Shown here: positions 46,031-57,876 of the stretch, piece by piece | Layout: each line of letters starts with the position of its first letter | Position numbering within the stretch: the first letter of the stretch is position 1 | Origin: Alectoria sarmentosa | Taxonomy: Eukaryota; Ascomycota; Lecanoromycetes; Lecanorales; Parmeliaceae | NCBI GenBank assembly: GCA_009733775.1 | Contig: WOGZ01000071.1 | Span: forward strand, 1 to 64,000 | Length of the DNA: 64,000 bases | Direction of reading: 5' to 3' | Made by a program: the position numbers and the translations under genes | Notes under the pieces: generated by a model | What the model was told of the DNA's origin: nothing | What the model saw: only the letters and a program-made list of their open reading frames with translations | Databases searched by the model: none

Positions 46031-47209
46031 TCAAAACATGTAAATGCTCAAGAGAACTCCAACGTCCGCACACAATCTTGCAAGCTCGGCGATAGGTTCC
46101 ATGTCGCCCGATTCGTGACATCGAACTCCGAACGTGAGCGATTTGAGATTTGGTAGACGCTTCGTCTTGATCTCGACCATCTGGAGGATCACTTGTGCCA
46201 GTGTCTCGAAAGTAATGTTCCACATCCGACGAATCTCCACCCTTTCAATAGACATTGGCAGCATATTGGCCAACTTGCGGCACCACCCATTCACGTTACC
46301 TAGCAAGACGACGAAATCTATTTCCAACGCTGCCAGTACTTCAAAATGGGCTATCTCCACGGTGTAACTTTCATTCCTGCCAAGGGAATGGAGATGCAGC
46401 TTTCGTAGCGAATGCTGCGAACACGCAAGTAATTTCTCGCAGATCTGGAAAGCTCCAAAAGGGGAATCAAAATTTGGAATGTAGCTGAAGCTCTTCAATT
46501 CATTCATGGTCCGTAGCAGTCGGGAGACTTCGTCCAAATCGATATTAACTTGGTCGATCACCAAATCACTGACACTAGACAAATCCAAAGGTCTTGAGAA
46601 ACGAAATCGATCATTGGTATCAGACTCTATAGTCGATGTTCTATAGTGGATAGGTACCTCCGATGACTCCGTGATAGATCTCAAGGTCTTGAGTAAGTAG
46701 CGATCTGCTCCATCTGTGCATTGGTAGCATCCGCCGAGCTCTATCTTCTTAAGCTTAGTGCGTCGCATGACCATAAGTGTAATTATTGGATCTTTGTCTC
46801 CTTTTTCGATATCTGCGATCCAATCTTCTACCTCTGAGGGAGCGATAGAAGATGAGTACTGGATCGCGTTTTTGAAAAGGTCTATGGTATCTTGGGAATA
46901 CGACATGAGCCAATTGCTAAACCAACCGTCTGTACACCCATGAACTTGAAGCTGGTTGACGTAAAGTGCAATTCGAGGGTTCAACAACATTTCCTTAAGC
47001 AGATCTGCGGCTTCACTGCGCGTCTGATACTTTGGGCCACGGATCTTCGAGTATTGCTGCTTCAAACGTGTATGTTCCTCGACGAACGGTGCGGCCAGAC
47101 TGTAGATCCTCTTGGATACGAGTGCGAAGCTCTCAACGTCTTCTGGCTCGATCACGTGACCCCACACTTCAATAACGAGCTCGTTTGGGAGATCAGAGAA
47201 GGAGGCCAT
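46031..47209 (-). CDS. F-box-like protein 2, 392 aa
   Basis: A single exon from the ATG at 47209 (MASFSDLPNELVIEVWGHVI) to 46031. The F-box-like N-terminus (LPNELVIEVWGHV, EDVESFALVSKRIYSLA) is followed by a helical, Leu-rich body with conserved family points: LLNPRIALYVNQLQV, EVEDWIADIEKGDKDPII, LKSFSYIPNF, LRKLHLHSL, and a C-terminus around LKSLTFGVRC. Shorter than its paralogs by 55-90 residues, with gaps in the middle. The open frame extends 36 codons further upstream, but the Met before the F-box is preferred for the same reason as in the neighbour. The putative SCF-adaptor role is inferred from family. Confidence 0.8.
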   Translation of the reverse strand: MASFSDLPNELVIEVWGHVIEPEDVESFALVSKRIYSLAAPFVEEHTRLKQQYSKIRGPKYQTRSEAADLLKEMLLNPRIALYVNQLQVHGCTDGWFSNWLMSYSQDTIDLFKNAIQYSSSIAPSEVEDWIADIEKGDKDPIITLMVMRRTKLKKIELGGCYQCTDGADRYLLKTLRSITESSEVPIHYRTSTIESDTNDRFRFSRPLDLSSVSDLVIDQVNIDLDEVSRLLRTMNELKSFSYIPNFDSPFGAFQICEKLLACSQHSLRKLHLHSLGRNESYTVEIAHFEVLAALEIDFVVLLGNVNGWCRKLANMLPMSIERVEIRRMWNITFETLAQVILQMVEIKTKRLPNLKSLTFGVRCHESGDMEPIAELARLCADVGVLLSIYMF

Positions 47210-48312
47210 GGTGGAGGTGCTCGATAGGATGTAATCGAGTTGGAACAGGTGCCGAGGATTGCCAGGTGCACCGAAGCAAAGATATCTGTCACAGGAATTA
47301 GAAACAACTTGATCCAAGCCTTGATCTTAAGTCTAGAAGTCACATACCTGTGTCTTGTTTGAAGTCTGAATAATCTATTCCTGGTTTTCAAACGGGCAGT
47401 GAGACCACGCCCAGTAAGTTGCTGATCAAGAACAGTGATTTCTGGAGGTTGTAGATAGAGAAAGAGGAGAAGATGGACTTGGATGAGAATGTATGACCGT
47501 CAGAGGAACCGGAGTGAGCTAGCTATCACCGAGTCAGCAACGGTCTGATCGGATCTGAGCCGTCGGCTTCATCTCACGAGTGGAAGGTCACGAAACGGTC
47601 ACTGAATCCGATTCAATCCATGTCCTGAAATGAGTGAGAAGACTCACTCGATGAGTTTCCGTCGAAGAACACTTTCTTGGAGGACGGAGACGGAAGAAGG
47701 AAGAGAAGATCAAAGTTGATTGACCCTCGCATGTTTACCAGCACGCTTAGCGTCTATGCATAGCCGCGTCTTCAAGTAAATTCGGTCAAGGCTCTTGGAA
47801 TATGGAGTTGAGGACTTTAAGGAACAATGGTGGGGCTCGAAGTGTGGGTTCTTGCCTTAGAGCCAAGAGGAAGCCCGAAGTCGTCAAATGTGCTGCGTCT
47901 AGTATTGAGGAAAAACGCATGCAAAGAATGATCGCGTAACTTGGCTTTGCGCAATGGTTTCGTGGGCGGGATACATGTTGAGCAACATCAAAGCAATAGA
48001 GATTTGCTTGATCCAACTAGCTAAATGAGCAAGTCATAAGAGATCGAATACGAAAAGATCGGCAAAAGGCTTCGAGTTCAGTAGGAAATGCGAGTTTTGG
48101 AAGTTGCTAGTCCAGTACTGCTGATGTACTTGAAGGCTTCAATTATGCCCTGTCGAGTCGATTGATGGGGCAACTCGACATCTCTGCTTTGGATAGCCTC
48201 CATCAACGAGAACGAGACCACTCCTAACCTGCATTGTACCTTTTATAATCGTATGGGATCGGTGAACCCCAGCTGGATTCTGTACTAGCACCAGGCGATA
48301 TCGTAGTATATC
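47210..48312. other. Intergenic region between F-box 2 and F-box 3
   Basis: About 1.1 kb with no recognised coding sequence. It holds the F-box 2 promoter and the F-box 3 downstream region. Several TCACGA/CACGTG-like hexamers are scattered here without clear meaning. Confidence 0.45.
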
Positions 48313-49656
48313 TCACAACAAGAAGCCCGTGCTTTGTCCAACATTCAACCCAAACCCAGCCTCCACAGCTGTCGCACACACTTCCCCCATCTCCTCCACG
48401 GTGAAATACCACAGATCCAACGTTCGCTTGAAGTTCAGCTCTTTCAGGCGTGGTACCTCCCTCTCTTTTGCCTTGACAATCCATTTGACAAGTTCTTTAA
48501 ACCATGCACTGTAGATATAACAGCGGAAGAGATTAAGAATCTCGAGCGATGCAGGTAGAACTTCTACGATCTTGCTGTCAGCGAGTATCTTGTCGCCGCC
48601 CATCAAGAGCGCGTAATCGATGGACAACACTCGCAGAACCTGGTAGCTCTTGAAGCTACACTCAGGTATCCTCGAGTTGGGATTGAAAGGGGGACCGCGC
48701 AGTGTAAGCTCCTCGAGCGACGTCGACGTGTATTCGAAAAGAGCTGCACAGACCCAGGTGAAAGCGGAAGGGGTGTCACTTCGGTAGCGCCGGTATGGAT
48801 TCTCGGGGTAGCTATACGTGAAGGACCGCAGTGATTTAGCGCTCTTGATCAAGTTAACTAGTGCTGAACACGAGACGTTGCAAGCTTCGAGGGCCAGATC
48901 TCGGAGATTCGAAGAATGGGGGGTCAAAGACAGAGCGCTGTGGTGGTACCAGTCCTTTCCAAAGAGCCCGTACGCCTTCAGCGAGGTCACCGACGGTAAG
49001 GCAGCGAAAACTGTCAACAGGCAAAGGTTGTGCATTTCCGAATTGATACCCGAGATCTCCACTTCTAGTAGTCGAGAAAAGGATGGCGAGCCTGGCTCCT
49101 TCACAGCGCGTTCCAGTGTCTGAAACAAGAATCTATCCTCCCTGGAGATGAGTGTTATCTTGATGCTGGCCAAATAATGGAGTTTCGAGAGCAGTAGAGC
49201 AAGGACCGGATTCTCATCGCCAGATTCAATCCTTAACATCCAGCGCTCTTTGTCCTCGATAGGTATCGAATCACTGAGATCGACAGCCGTCTTGAATAAT
49301 TGCATTTTATAATGAGCGTATGGATGATGCGGGCAAGATTCTGCGGCCTCGTCGTCCAGGTCAGGATCGAAGAAGCGCCAGTACCAGTCATTGATGTCGA
49401 CTTGCTGAACGTAATCTGCCTTGAAGGGCTTGACCAATATTTGGTGCAGTAATTCTGGAAACTGATTGGCCTTGAATGGCCCCCGGTTGTCGACTCTCGT
49501 AAGATATCTTCTTAGTACCTTATGTTCTTGAAGACGTTTGGTTGCCAATTTGTGGAGTAATTTGCATGACAACACGAAATTATCGAGGTCGTTCGGCGCG
49601 ATACAGCCCAGAATCTCTTCTAGGAGCTCGTTCGGGAGGTCCACGAGTACAGGCAT
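48313..49656 (-). CDS. F-box-like protein 3, 447 aa
   Basis: A single exon from the ATG at 49656 (MPVLVDLPNELLEEILGCI) to 48313. F-box-like motif at the N-terminus (LPNELLEEILGCIAPNDLDNF), then the paralog signatures LLHQILVKPFKADYVQQVDI, KERWMLRIESGDENPVLALL, FAALPSVTSLKAYGL, SNLRDLALEACNVSCSAL, KSLRSFTYSYPE, LEELTLRGPPF and LEILNLFRCYI. The regular LxxLxL spacing suggests an LRR-like solenoid. The open frame extends 43 codons upstream of the chosen start. The three F-box genes share order and spacing of these motifs but are strongly diverged, so duplication is old. Confidence 0.82.
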   Translation of the reverse strand: MPVLVDLPNELLEEILGCIAPNDLDNFVLSCKLLHKLATKRLQEHKVLRRYLTRVDNRGPFKANQFPELLHQILVKPFKADYVQQVDINDWYWRFFDPDLDDEAAESCPHHPYAHYKMQLFKTAVDLSDSIPIEDKERWMLRIESGDENPVLALLLSKLHYLASIKITLISREDRFLFQTLERAVKEPGSPSFSRLLEVEISGINSEMHNLCLLTVFAALPSVTSLKAYGLFGKDWYHHSALSLTPHSSNLRDLALEACNVSCSALVNLIKSAKSLRSFTYSYPENPYRRYRSDTPSAFTWVCAALFEYTSTSLEELTLRGPPFNPNSRIPECSFKSYQVLRVLSIDYALLMGGDKILADSKIVEVLPASLEILNLFRCYIYSAWFKELVKWIVKAKEREVPRLKELNFKRTLDLWYFTVEEMGEVCATAVEAGFGLNVGQSTGFLL

Positions 49657-52498
49657 ATTGTTGGGCAATCGGGCGATTGTGCGTGTCTGAGGGACCTTTC
49701 GAAAGGTGGTTGATACTTCAAACGGCGAGTTATGGCGGATGATGGAATGTGTCTGGGAGGCGGTTCCTTGCGTTGGAGGTGACAACCAGCTCGTTGAAGA
49801 TGCGGTGCACCTAGGCTTCAGATTAAGTCAGTAAGTTGATGCCAAATCACCATCCTGATCCCCTAGAAATGTCACGTACATGTAGGCCTGGAAGGTTTGA
49901 AACAGTTGATGTGTGCGAATTTGAAGGGAAGTTCGTTCGGCTGTCGTCGCTATCCGCGCTCAGTCCTGCCGCTTTGCCGTCAAGGGGGAGTCCCGTACCT
50001 CAGATATCCAGAGAAGAGTGGGAGCAGTACTCCAGAAGTTACTGTCAGTGACTAACTTTGTCAGCTGAGAGGAGAGACTAGTAATGCTGTGATTGAAGCA
50101 AGCCCAGTTATTTGATTAAGGAATCCCCGGATCAAATACGGCCCGAGCGACAGCTACCTACTGATCAACAATCAAGAGAATCGGAAGTTTAGGACTCATA
50201 TTCAGAACTGCGCGAAGCGAATCGATGATTGCTCTACCAGCAGTAAAGACGAGAGGTTGTGTGACCAGATAGAGTGGAGCCTATTTGGCTGCTGACCTTC
50301 GCGAAGGATCATTTCGACCGACCATTGCTCAACACGGGTGCAATGAGGAGTGCAAAAAGGTCACGGCTTAGAATTCTGTTTAGAAGTGCCAGAAAATACT
50401 GGGTGCTTCTGGCAGCAACAGCACATAGAAGAGGCAGTATACGCACATTGACTGCAATTCGTTCGCCCTCCAATCTCTGACAACGCCCAGCTCGATCACA
50501 CAACGCTCAGCATAACAAGATCCTCGTGCAGACATGCACGGCACTCCTAGTTTTCGGAACCAAACCAAGTAGAAAGCAGGGGGTTGCAAGATCACAAAAG
50601 AGGGCCTTAGAGAGGCTCTTCGCCTCAAGGAAGAAGATCTTCTGTATCACCATGAATCCGAACGAGAGCACACAGGTCCGGCATTGCATCAAAGACCAGG
50701 AGTTTCCTGACCGCAGATGGATATGCACGTACACAGGATACATCTTGTTGGCTTCAGAGCTCTGCATAAAACTACGTGAGGGAAGCGATGGGCGAAAAAA
50801 TGAGGCTTCTACCTCAGTCCCAACAAGAGCAGCAAATCTATAACAGCCAGATCCGGATCGATTCTGCAGTATCCAAGTTTAAGATCGCTTAAAGAAGAAT
50901 GGAGGGAAAACGGAGAAGCGAGATAAGAACGACATAATACAGATGATGTGGATACCTTCGTGACTTACCTGGGTCTGCCCTCTGTCTCTATGGAGAGCCA
51001 CCTCAATCACCTCAGCGTCAACGAGAACAACCACCACCTCACAACCCAAGCGAGAAATTCAACTCGACACGCAATTACGAGAAGTGGACGCCTTCGAGTG
51101 TTTTCATAAAGAAGGATCGCCAGCAAAAGCAGTGTGAAGGAAAGGCTTTCTACCAGCGCAATCGTCTGTATGGAGTCCCTCAAGCTCCCAAAGAAATGCA
51201 ACGGAAATACGGCTTGGGAAGCAGCAGCGCAAAAGAAGTAATCGACCAGTGTACTCACTAGTATAGTAGTTTTGAAGCTGGGAACACGGCGGACAACGGG
51301 TTTGATCGATGGAAGCTACCACAGCCGATACGCTGTCAGCCCGTCCAAAGTGCGGCTTATGTGATATCATACCTCCTTTGGGATCACAGTCAACACGAAA
51401 GGGGGAGCCGGGTAAAGAGTACCGACTCAGGAACTCGATCCTCGATGTTCGAGACCGCATGCAAGGAGAGGGAATCTTGAGGAGCAGTGGCACAGAGAAT
51501 AGGACTCCTACCACCGCAAACTTCCGTACCCACGTGGTCTCCAGCCCAGTTTCGGCATGTGATAGGGACGACCTGGACCATTCTGAAAGTTCCGTATTCA
51601 GATCTTGTCACGCCAGAGCCAACCCCAACATGCAAGAGGTGTATTTCGAATAATGGCATCACAGAGGAGGGCTTGTCTACCCCCGAAAAGATCCATATCT
51701 TCGTCCGCCACCTTTCCAGCCCAGCCATCAGCCCTTAGCAAATTGTCAGCAAATCATCAGGCAAGACAACGCCATAGAAGCCTGTATCAGCTTTTCGGGG
51801 CTCTGATTTTCTTTCAGTTATGGTCCCGAGCTTGGGATAGTATTTTTTGCTGTTTCACAAAAAAAGCAGTACTACATCAGGATGCACATACTTTGAACCT
51901 CTGACCGCTTGCTTGAGAACGCGCAGGGTCTCTTTGGGGTATCGCTTGAAGCGATGACGTTCATCCCGAGCATACGACGAAGGCGTCGATACCCGCTCAT
52001 GCGATACTTGGGCCCTCGCTCGGTCTCGAAGCCATTGTGCCAACCCTCAATGGTTGGGTTCTTGATGTACAGAGCATGATTTAGGTTGGCCATGGAGACT
52101 TCGAGCAGCTCAATGATCTCTAGATAGCTTACTCTTCAGGGCTGATCAACAGAGATAGGATATGATTAGCCTAAAAAACACGCAGACCTTTAGATCTTGC
52201 CATTTGACTGCTACACATGTGAGGGTTCTAAAAGGTGGCTGTGATTCCTCTGAATGAGAGTCTTTGTGCAAAGCTTCATGCTTAGCGCCGGGCTTGGCAC
52301 TCATTCTTTCCGCCCGCCGATCTCCTCTCTCTTGTGCAGCACACCCAAATACGTCATTGTCGGCTGGCTCGTGGTGAGGCAAACAGTCTCCTTGTCTCTT
52401 ATCATGACTATTTTTTCATGTTCCAAAGACGAGCGGCTCTTGCAAAACAGTACTGGAACAATTTATTCAAGCCCATTCTCAACCACTCACTAACCACC
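49657..52498. other. Intergenic region (2.8 kb), no convincing gene
   Basis: Short frames only (all under 140 codons, overlapping on both strands). The minus frame at 51872-52093 (starting MANLNHALYIKNPTIEGWHN) looks slightly protein-like but has no motif or splice support. The end is the Fe-ADH promoter. Confidence 0.4.
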
Positions 52499-53629
52499 AT
52501 GACTCAGTCCACCCCTCTCTCAGGCCTCTGGAAGCCAACCCATCTCGAGCGCCTGTACTATGGCCCATCTTCAGTGCACGACAATTTACTCTCTTGCTTA
52601 CCCTCCTCTTCCTCCAAAGCTTTCATCATAACCGGCTCCTCGCTCGCCTCCAAGACACCCCTGATCCAGCAAGTCGAGAAGCTCCTGAGCTCAAAGCACC
52701 ATGCAGGCACCTTTTCCAACATCAAGCAGCATGCTCCAGTAGCACAGTTGGACGAGGCAACAGATGCTGTGCAGAAGGACTCTGCGATTGATACAATCAT
52801 CAGCATTGGAGGTGGCAGTCCTATTGACTCCGCCAAGGCTATCTCCCACAGGACTCACGAGAAATCGAAGAAGTACCTCTATCACATTACCATACCTACG
52901 ACGCTGAGTGCTGCTGAGTGTACGATGGGTGCAGGATACACGAGTGCGGATGGCAAAAAGACTGGCGTTGGTGGTCCGGAGCTGGTACCGAACGTCATCA
53001 TCTACGATTCAAAATTTGCCTTGGAGACCCCGCAAAGATTGTGGCTCTCTACCGCTATACGCGCGCTGGATCACGCGATAGAACTTTTATACCACCCAAA
53101 AGCTGCTGAGGCTCCTGCGAAATCGTTAGTTCTGAGCGCGATCGAGGGACTTTTCACCTACCTACCCAAATCCAAGGCGGAGCCAAAAAATGAAGACTAC
53201 ATTACAAGGCTGCAATTAGCATCATTCAGCTCGCTCTATCCCATAGGACTGGATATGGGAGGTGGTCTGGGTCTCAGTCATGCGATGGGTTACGCCCTTG
53301 GGTCGCCTTACGGCATACCACACGGTATTACTTCTTGCATTTCATTGGCTGGCGTTGTACGGCTGAAGGCCCAGAACCCAGAGGATGCAGGCCAGATCGC
53401 CAGAGCGCTGCCATTCATTGGACAGAGCAAGAGCGGAGATGATAAAAAGGATGCCCTTGAGGTGGCCGACGCTATCGAGAAGCTGGTGAAGGACCTGGGA
53501 CTGGAGAGTAGGCTCAAGGACTACAACGTGGGTAGCGACCAGGTATCGGTGGTGGCGAAGATAGCAACAAAGTCAGAGTCAGGGCCATTGTACGATGGTG
53601 TGGCAAGGCTAGTAGAGAGCAAGCTGTAG
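52499..53629 (+). CDS. Iron-type alcohol dehydrogenase / maleylacetate reductase-like enzyme, 376 aa
   Basis: An intronless frame from the ATG at 52499 (ACCACCATGACT context) to 53629. The length fits the family (~355-390 aa). NAD-binding motif IISIGGGSPIDSAKAI (~residues 98-113), the LPTT-like TIPTTLSAAECTMGAGY, metal/active-site helix AIRALDHAIELLYHP, and the hallmark MGGGLGLSHAMGYALGSPYGIPHG, whose two His residues are metal ligands in the family. In maleylacetate reductases, which this resembles most, the enzyme reduces maleylacetate to 3-oxoadipate in aromatic catabolism (NADH-dependent); an alcohol or lactaldehyde role cannot be excluded. No signal peptide, likely cytosolic. A Zn2Cys6 regulator follows 0.9 kb downstream on the same strand. 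Confidence 0.9.
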   Translation: MTQSTPLSGLWKPTHLERLYYGPSSVHDNLLSCLPSSSSKAFIITGSSLASKTPLIQQVEKLLSSKHHAGTFSNIKQHAPVAQLDEATDAVQKDSAIDTIISIGGGSPIDSAKAISHRTHEKSKKYLYHITIPTTLSAAECTMGAGYTSADGKKTGVGGPELVPNVIIYDSKFALETPQRLWLSTAIRALDHAIELLYHPKAAEAPAKSLVLSAIEGLFTYLPKSKAEPKNEDYITRLQLASFSSLYPIGLDMGGGLGLSHAMGYALGSPYGIPHGITSCISLAGVVRLKAQNPEDAGQIARALPFIGQSKSGDDKKDALEVADAIEKLVKDLGLESRLKDYNVGSDQVSVVAKIATKSESGPLYDGVARLVESKL

Positions 53630-54522
53630 AAACAAACCTGTCGCAGGGCAGAAATCAAAGAGCTGGCTTGTGGTGGCTGCTTCCCAATGTCCCGTACAAG
53701 TGTCATCTCGGACAATTTCTGGGGTGGGGGGACAAGGTTTTTAGCTCCGCAGCGGCACCACACCAAGCGCTATTATTACCCATTATTTATCGTGAGTAAA
53801 TGGACCCCAACGTTTCAGCTCTCGATACTCATGTGGCAGGATTTCATGGCAACGAGCTCAGAATGTGACCATTTTTCAACACTCGGTAAGCCTGATGAAA
53901 ACCAGCCAGACACGTGTCGGAGTCCGAATCGAGTCCATTCTTGCGCTTCTATGCCGGACATGGCTGCCCACTTGGCTCTGGCATGGAAGGACAAGATTGA
54001 AGCTGAGGGCGAGACTAAATGTACAGCGCTAGGAGCGGACTCGGGCAGGCTGGTCATAGCGACACGGCCAATGCTTCACAATGGAAATGGTGGAAATGAG
54101 GCAAATGTTATGTGGATTGTGGGCATGTGGGCATGTGGCACAGCTTCACCGCCACATGGCAAACCCCTTTATTATTAAAACATGATGAATCATAGAAACG
54201 GTTTATATTCTGCTTACCGTCAACCCTCATCTATATTCCGTCTCAACCTCGCAGTCGACGTTGTTGCAAGGAAGAAGAAGAAGAAGATTGATCGGGTGAA
54301 GAACTACTTGCTACTTACTTTGCCTTTGTCCATCATACTTTCCACTATAGAACGGGACAGAGCAAGTCGGACCGAGCCTCAGACGCCTTTTCCTTTTAGA
54401 CCCTTAGCGACGTGACGATACGCGTCTAAAGAGTTTTATATTTTCTCCAAACCACCTTATTCTTCGTATCGACGATCAGGAGTGCGAGGCCAAGCGCGTC
54501 TGCTCAAGAATAATATCGTAAC
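53630..54522. other. Intergenic region between the Fe-ADH and the Zn2Cys6 regulator
   Basis: No gene is convincing. A 163-codon + frame here (53687-54178) is motif-free. The region directly upstream of 54523 carries a C/T-rich leader. Confidence 0.45.
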
Positions 54523-56190
54523 ATGGTTGGAATCCCCGGCAGTTCCAAAGGCTGCACCACTTGTAAACGACGGAAAGTGCGCGTAAGCAACCTAATTCCA
54601 ATCTTCCCACCCCTTACACTCTTACAGCCATCCTCCTCTATTCTGGAGAGCCAACGCGCTGAAAGAATAGCCTAGTGCGATCTCAAGAAACCATATTGCG
54701 CCCGCTGCACCAACACCGGAAGGAAGTGCGAGGGCTATATCAAGGACTGGCGTCAGAGGGTTGTCGAAACGCCCGTCAAGCAGACTGCCGATACCCGTAT
54801 CATCTTCCAGCCCAATGGCGCCAACGCTTTTGACAACCAGCTCATGTCTCTTTTCTGGGAGAGGTACATCCCGTCGACCGACGAGAGCATTTCTGATGGC
54901 TCCCCCTGCGACTGGCTTCAGCAAGTCATATCTTCCCCAAGCCTGCCAGACACAGACGCATTGCAGCTGTCGCTCAAGGCTTTGGCCGTCACTAGGTTGG
55001 GTCGGATGAATCAGGACGATAGGCTGGCTCTACGGGGACAATCGTGCTATGTTCGCGCTTTGCAGCAGCTGCAAAAGGCTCTCAAGTCTGATCTTGCCGT
55101 GGGGCGAGATGAAACGTTTGCGGCGGGCTACGTCCTGGCGCTTCATGAGGTGAGAGAGAGCTAGCTTGACTTGCTGTGCCAAGGCGCTGACATGGCAAAG
55201 CTATTCGAATGCGAATCGCTTGTGACGTCTATGGAAGCATGGAAAAAACACATGACAGGGCTAGAAGCCCTAGTGTCGATGCGAGGTCCTCAAAAGCATC
55301 GCTCGGCATTCGGGCGAGCACTTCTCGAGGAGTTTCGGGCTTCATTGGTAAGTGCAGCGGGAAAATGAATGATAGTAAGGACTAAATAAATTCGCAAGAT
55401 GATCTCATGCCTGCAAGATCGTAGAAATTCAGTTCTAGCCAGCGCGAAATGGCTAGCCCGAGACTGGGATGAGACATCTAATAGCTTGCATCCGACAATA
55501 TACGACAAAGGACTAGTCTTAGCGTCCCTACTCGAGGAAATAGACAAGGCAAACCTCTCAAGCGCCAACGACTCAACCCTGTTCTACTTCCTCCAACGCT
55601 GCCTAGGAATGGACACTGACCTCGACATTTGGTACGAAGAATTCGTCATCCGGACTCCCTCCTCCTCCCACTGGCCAACACCGACGGTCATCCGTTCCGA
55701 TTCACCCAGCTCGACTCCTGGCCCAAGAGGACAACCTCGGCTCTCTTTCTCAAATATATCCATCGCCAGCACGACCGTCACTTTCTGGGCTCTCAAGATA
55801 ATAATCAGCAACACAATAGCGACCGCATGCTCCATCATCCTCTCATCCACCTCTCGCAGAGAGAGCGTTGCATCCCTCAATACTGTCGAGACAACTTGCA
55901 GTCTCGATGAGGCAATAGACAAATCCGATCCGGCTGCGAGTCTCGATGAAGTAACCGCCAAGGCGCAACGGCTATCCAATCAATACAACTTTTCTCAACG
56001 CAAGGATCTTGCGACATCCATCGTGCGGTCGATGCCCTACTGCTTGAACTTCAACATGGGCTTGCTGGGGCCGCAGAGGGCCTTTTTCGCGTTACGCACA
56101 GCGCTAGGTATGCTGAGGAGCAACCCGAGTCCGGAGCAGAAATGGCTCAAGTCGAATCATAAGAAATTGGCTGAGAGGTACGTGAACTAA
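54523..56190 (+). CDS. Zn2Cys6 (GAL4-type) transcription factor, ~490 aa, four exons
   Basis: Exons 54523-54582, 54676-55149, 55201-55347 and 55399-56190; introns of 93, 51 and 51 bp. The binuclear zinc cluster is split after KVR by intron 1: GCTTCKRRKVR then CDLKKPYCARCTNTGRKCEG, giving CX2CX6CX6CX2CX6C (residues ~11-36). Basic KRRK lies in the usual position. The remainder is the fungal-specific helical region seen in short Zn2Cys6 regulators (LMSLFWERYIPST, ALKALAVTRLGRM-type helices, AWKKHMTGLEALVSMRG). It probably activates nearby catabolic genes; the targets are unknown. The 3' end is uncertain: a 31-bp putative intron just before the stop would replace the last 3 residues with 18 others (ESGIKLPLGGQALQRFVLFA). 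Such short introns are rare, so the simple stop at 56190 is kept. Confidence 0.87.
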
Positions 56191-56527
56191 TGCGGAATTA
56201 TGCTACAGTGGCATAAAGCTTCCTCTCGGAGGACAAGCTCTCCAACGCTTCGTGCTCTTTGCCTAACACTGCCCAGTATCACATTATCCACGAATTCGTT
56301 CTGGGAATCTTCGATGAGCTTTCGACCGGTAGGCCGTTACGTATGAAACGACCGAGCCCTTGAACCAGTGCCTCCAAGTAGATTTAGCATCCTTACCACC
56401 ACCATCATGTCCGGTCTACTGTCCCTAGAGGTAAGCCTTTCGGTACTCACACTCCAAACCAGCACTGACAGGCCTACCAGACCTTGTGGATTTCTGCCTT
56501 GCATCAGCGAATCAGGCGAAAAGTGAA

Positions 56528-56723
56528 GATTGGAGTTCAAACGAAGTGATACACATGGCGAAAATACGGCAGGAAAATGTTTGGGCTGGAAACTAATACC
56601 CTACGAGCCGAACGGTGAACAATCGATGATTGGAGTTCCAACGAGGCGATACACGGGGCGGATATACGGTCGGAAAACATTTGGGCAGGAAAATTAATAG
56701 CCTACGAGGTGAACGGAGAACAA
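56528..56723. repeat. 100-bp tandem duplication, two diverged copies
   Basis: Both copies start GATTGGAGTT(C)(A/C)AACGA and end around GAACAA. They line up with no gaps over ~95 bp and differ at roughly 15-20 positions of mixed type, so the duplication is not recent. Confidence 0.8.
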
Positions 56724-57172
56724 CGCTTGTACACTATCAACGAAAACGTCACTCAGATCTATTCGATACCTATAATCCCATCCCATCCCATCTCAACTCC
56801 ATCTCCTCCTCCCTACAAATCCCCGCAGAACCACCCATCCAACACCATACCCACCGCACATGATCGTCCCAGCCTCCTATCATATCGACCGCGCAGCCAT
56901 CCCGCCCTTTCTTTCCTTTTCTTTTCTTCTCTTTTCTTTTCTTTTCTTTCCTTTCCTTTCTTTTCTTTCCTTTCCTTTCCTTTCCTTTCCCTTCCTTTCC
57001 TTCCCATTTCTATTCTTCTCAACATCCGATCATGGCCTACGGCTAGCTTCGACCTTCCCTCCCCTCCCCTTCTCACCAAAGCAGAGAAAATGATTAAAAA
57101 AAGCCACCATATCACAGCATACCTTACCCCCCCTTAGCATGAGCCCGCCGCACAAGGGGAGTTTCCCTCCCA

Positions 57173-57240
57173 ATAAGGCTTTTTAAAATGAGCCGAGGTT
57201 TCGTCCATAAGGCTTTTTAAAATGAGCCGAGATTTCGTCC
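57173..57240. repeat. 34-bp tandem duplication, two near-identical copies
   Basis: The unit begins ATAAGGCTTTTTAAAATG and ends TTTCGTCC. The copies at 57173-57206 and 57207-57240 differ by one A/G. It may be a recent slippage product. Confidence 0.9.
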
Positions 57241-57876
57241 AATGCAGCACCAGTATTTCATTTAAAAGATGAAATGGATGGAATGCAACTTGCCCTCCCT
57301 CCCTCGGTAGGTTAAGATGCCGAACGAGGTAACTATTGAAGATAAAAAAAACTGATTGATTGGGTTGATGACGGGCAGGCAAAACATTCGTCAAAAGAAC
57401 ATCGACGACGAAGGCTCTTTCTGTCTAATGAATTAAGTAGACTACTTGCCAGTCTGCACACACGCACTTGTACCCATAATCATCCATCAATATCAATATC
57501 ATACCTACCTCCAAACGCCCAACAAAAAAAAAAGCGAACGCTCACCATCTTCGCCCTGACCAAACCCACCCAAGCCAGCAAAGTCACAACGAACGTGCTC
57601 AAAAACATTCATCTCCATCCAACCAACCCCCTCCGCATGTCCTTTCTTTATGCTTTCGCCCCTATCGAGGGATCATATTGTACCACCGAAAGCAGCCCCG
57701 ATCGATGCTTTATCCAAACGAGAAAATCATCGACCAATTTGTGAACGCTCAGCCAACTGCAATATGTACCACAATCTAAGCAACCGGTTGTTTCGGTAAT
57801 GGTATGCATAATCGCTGCCGCAGAGATGGTGCGGAGAGGGGGTTAGAGGGCGTTATGGTGGCCCAAAGGGCGCGTT

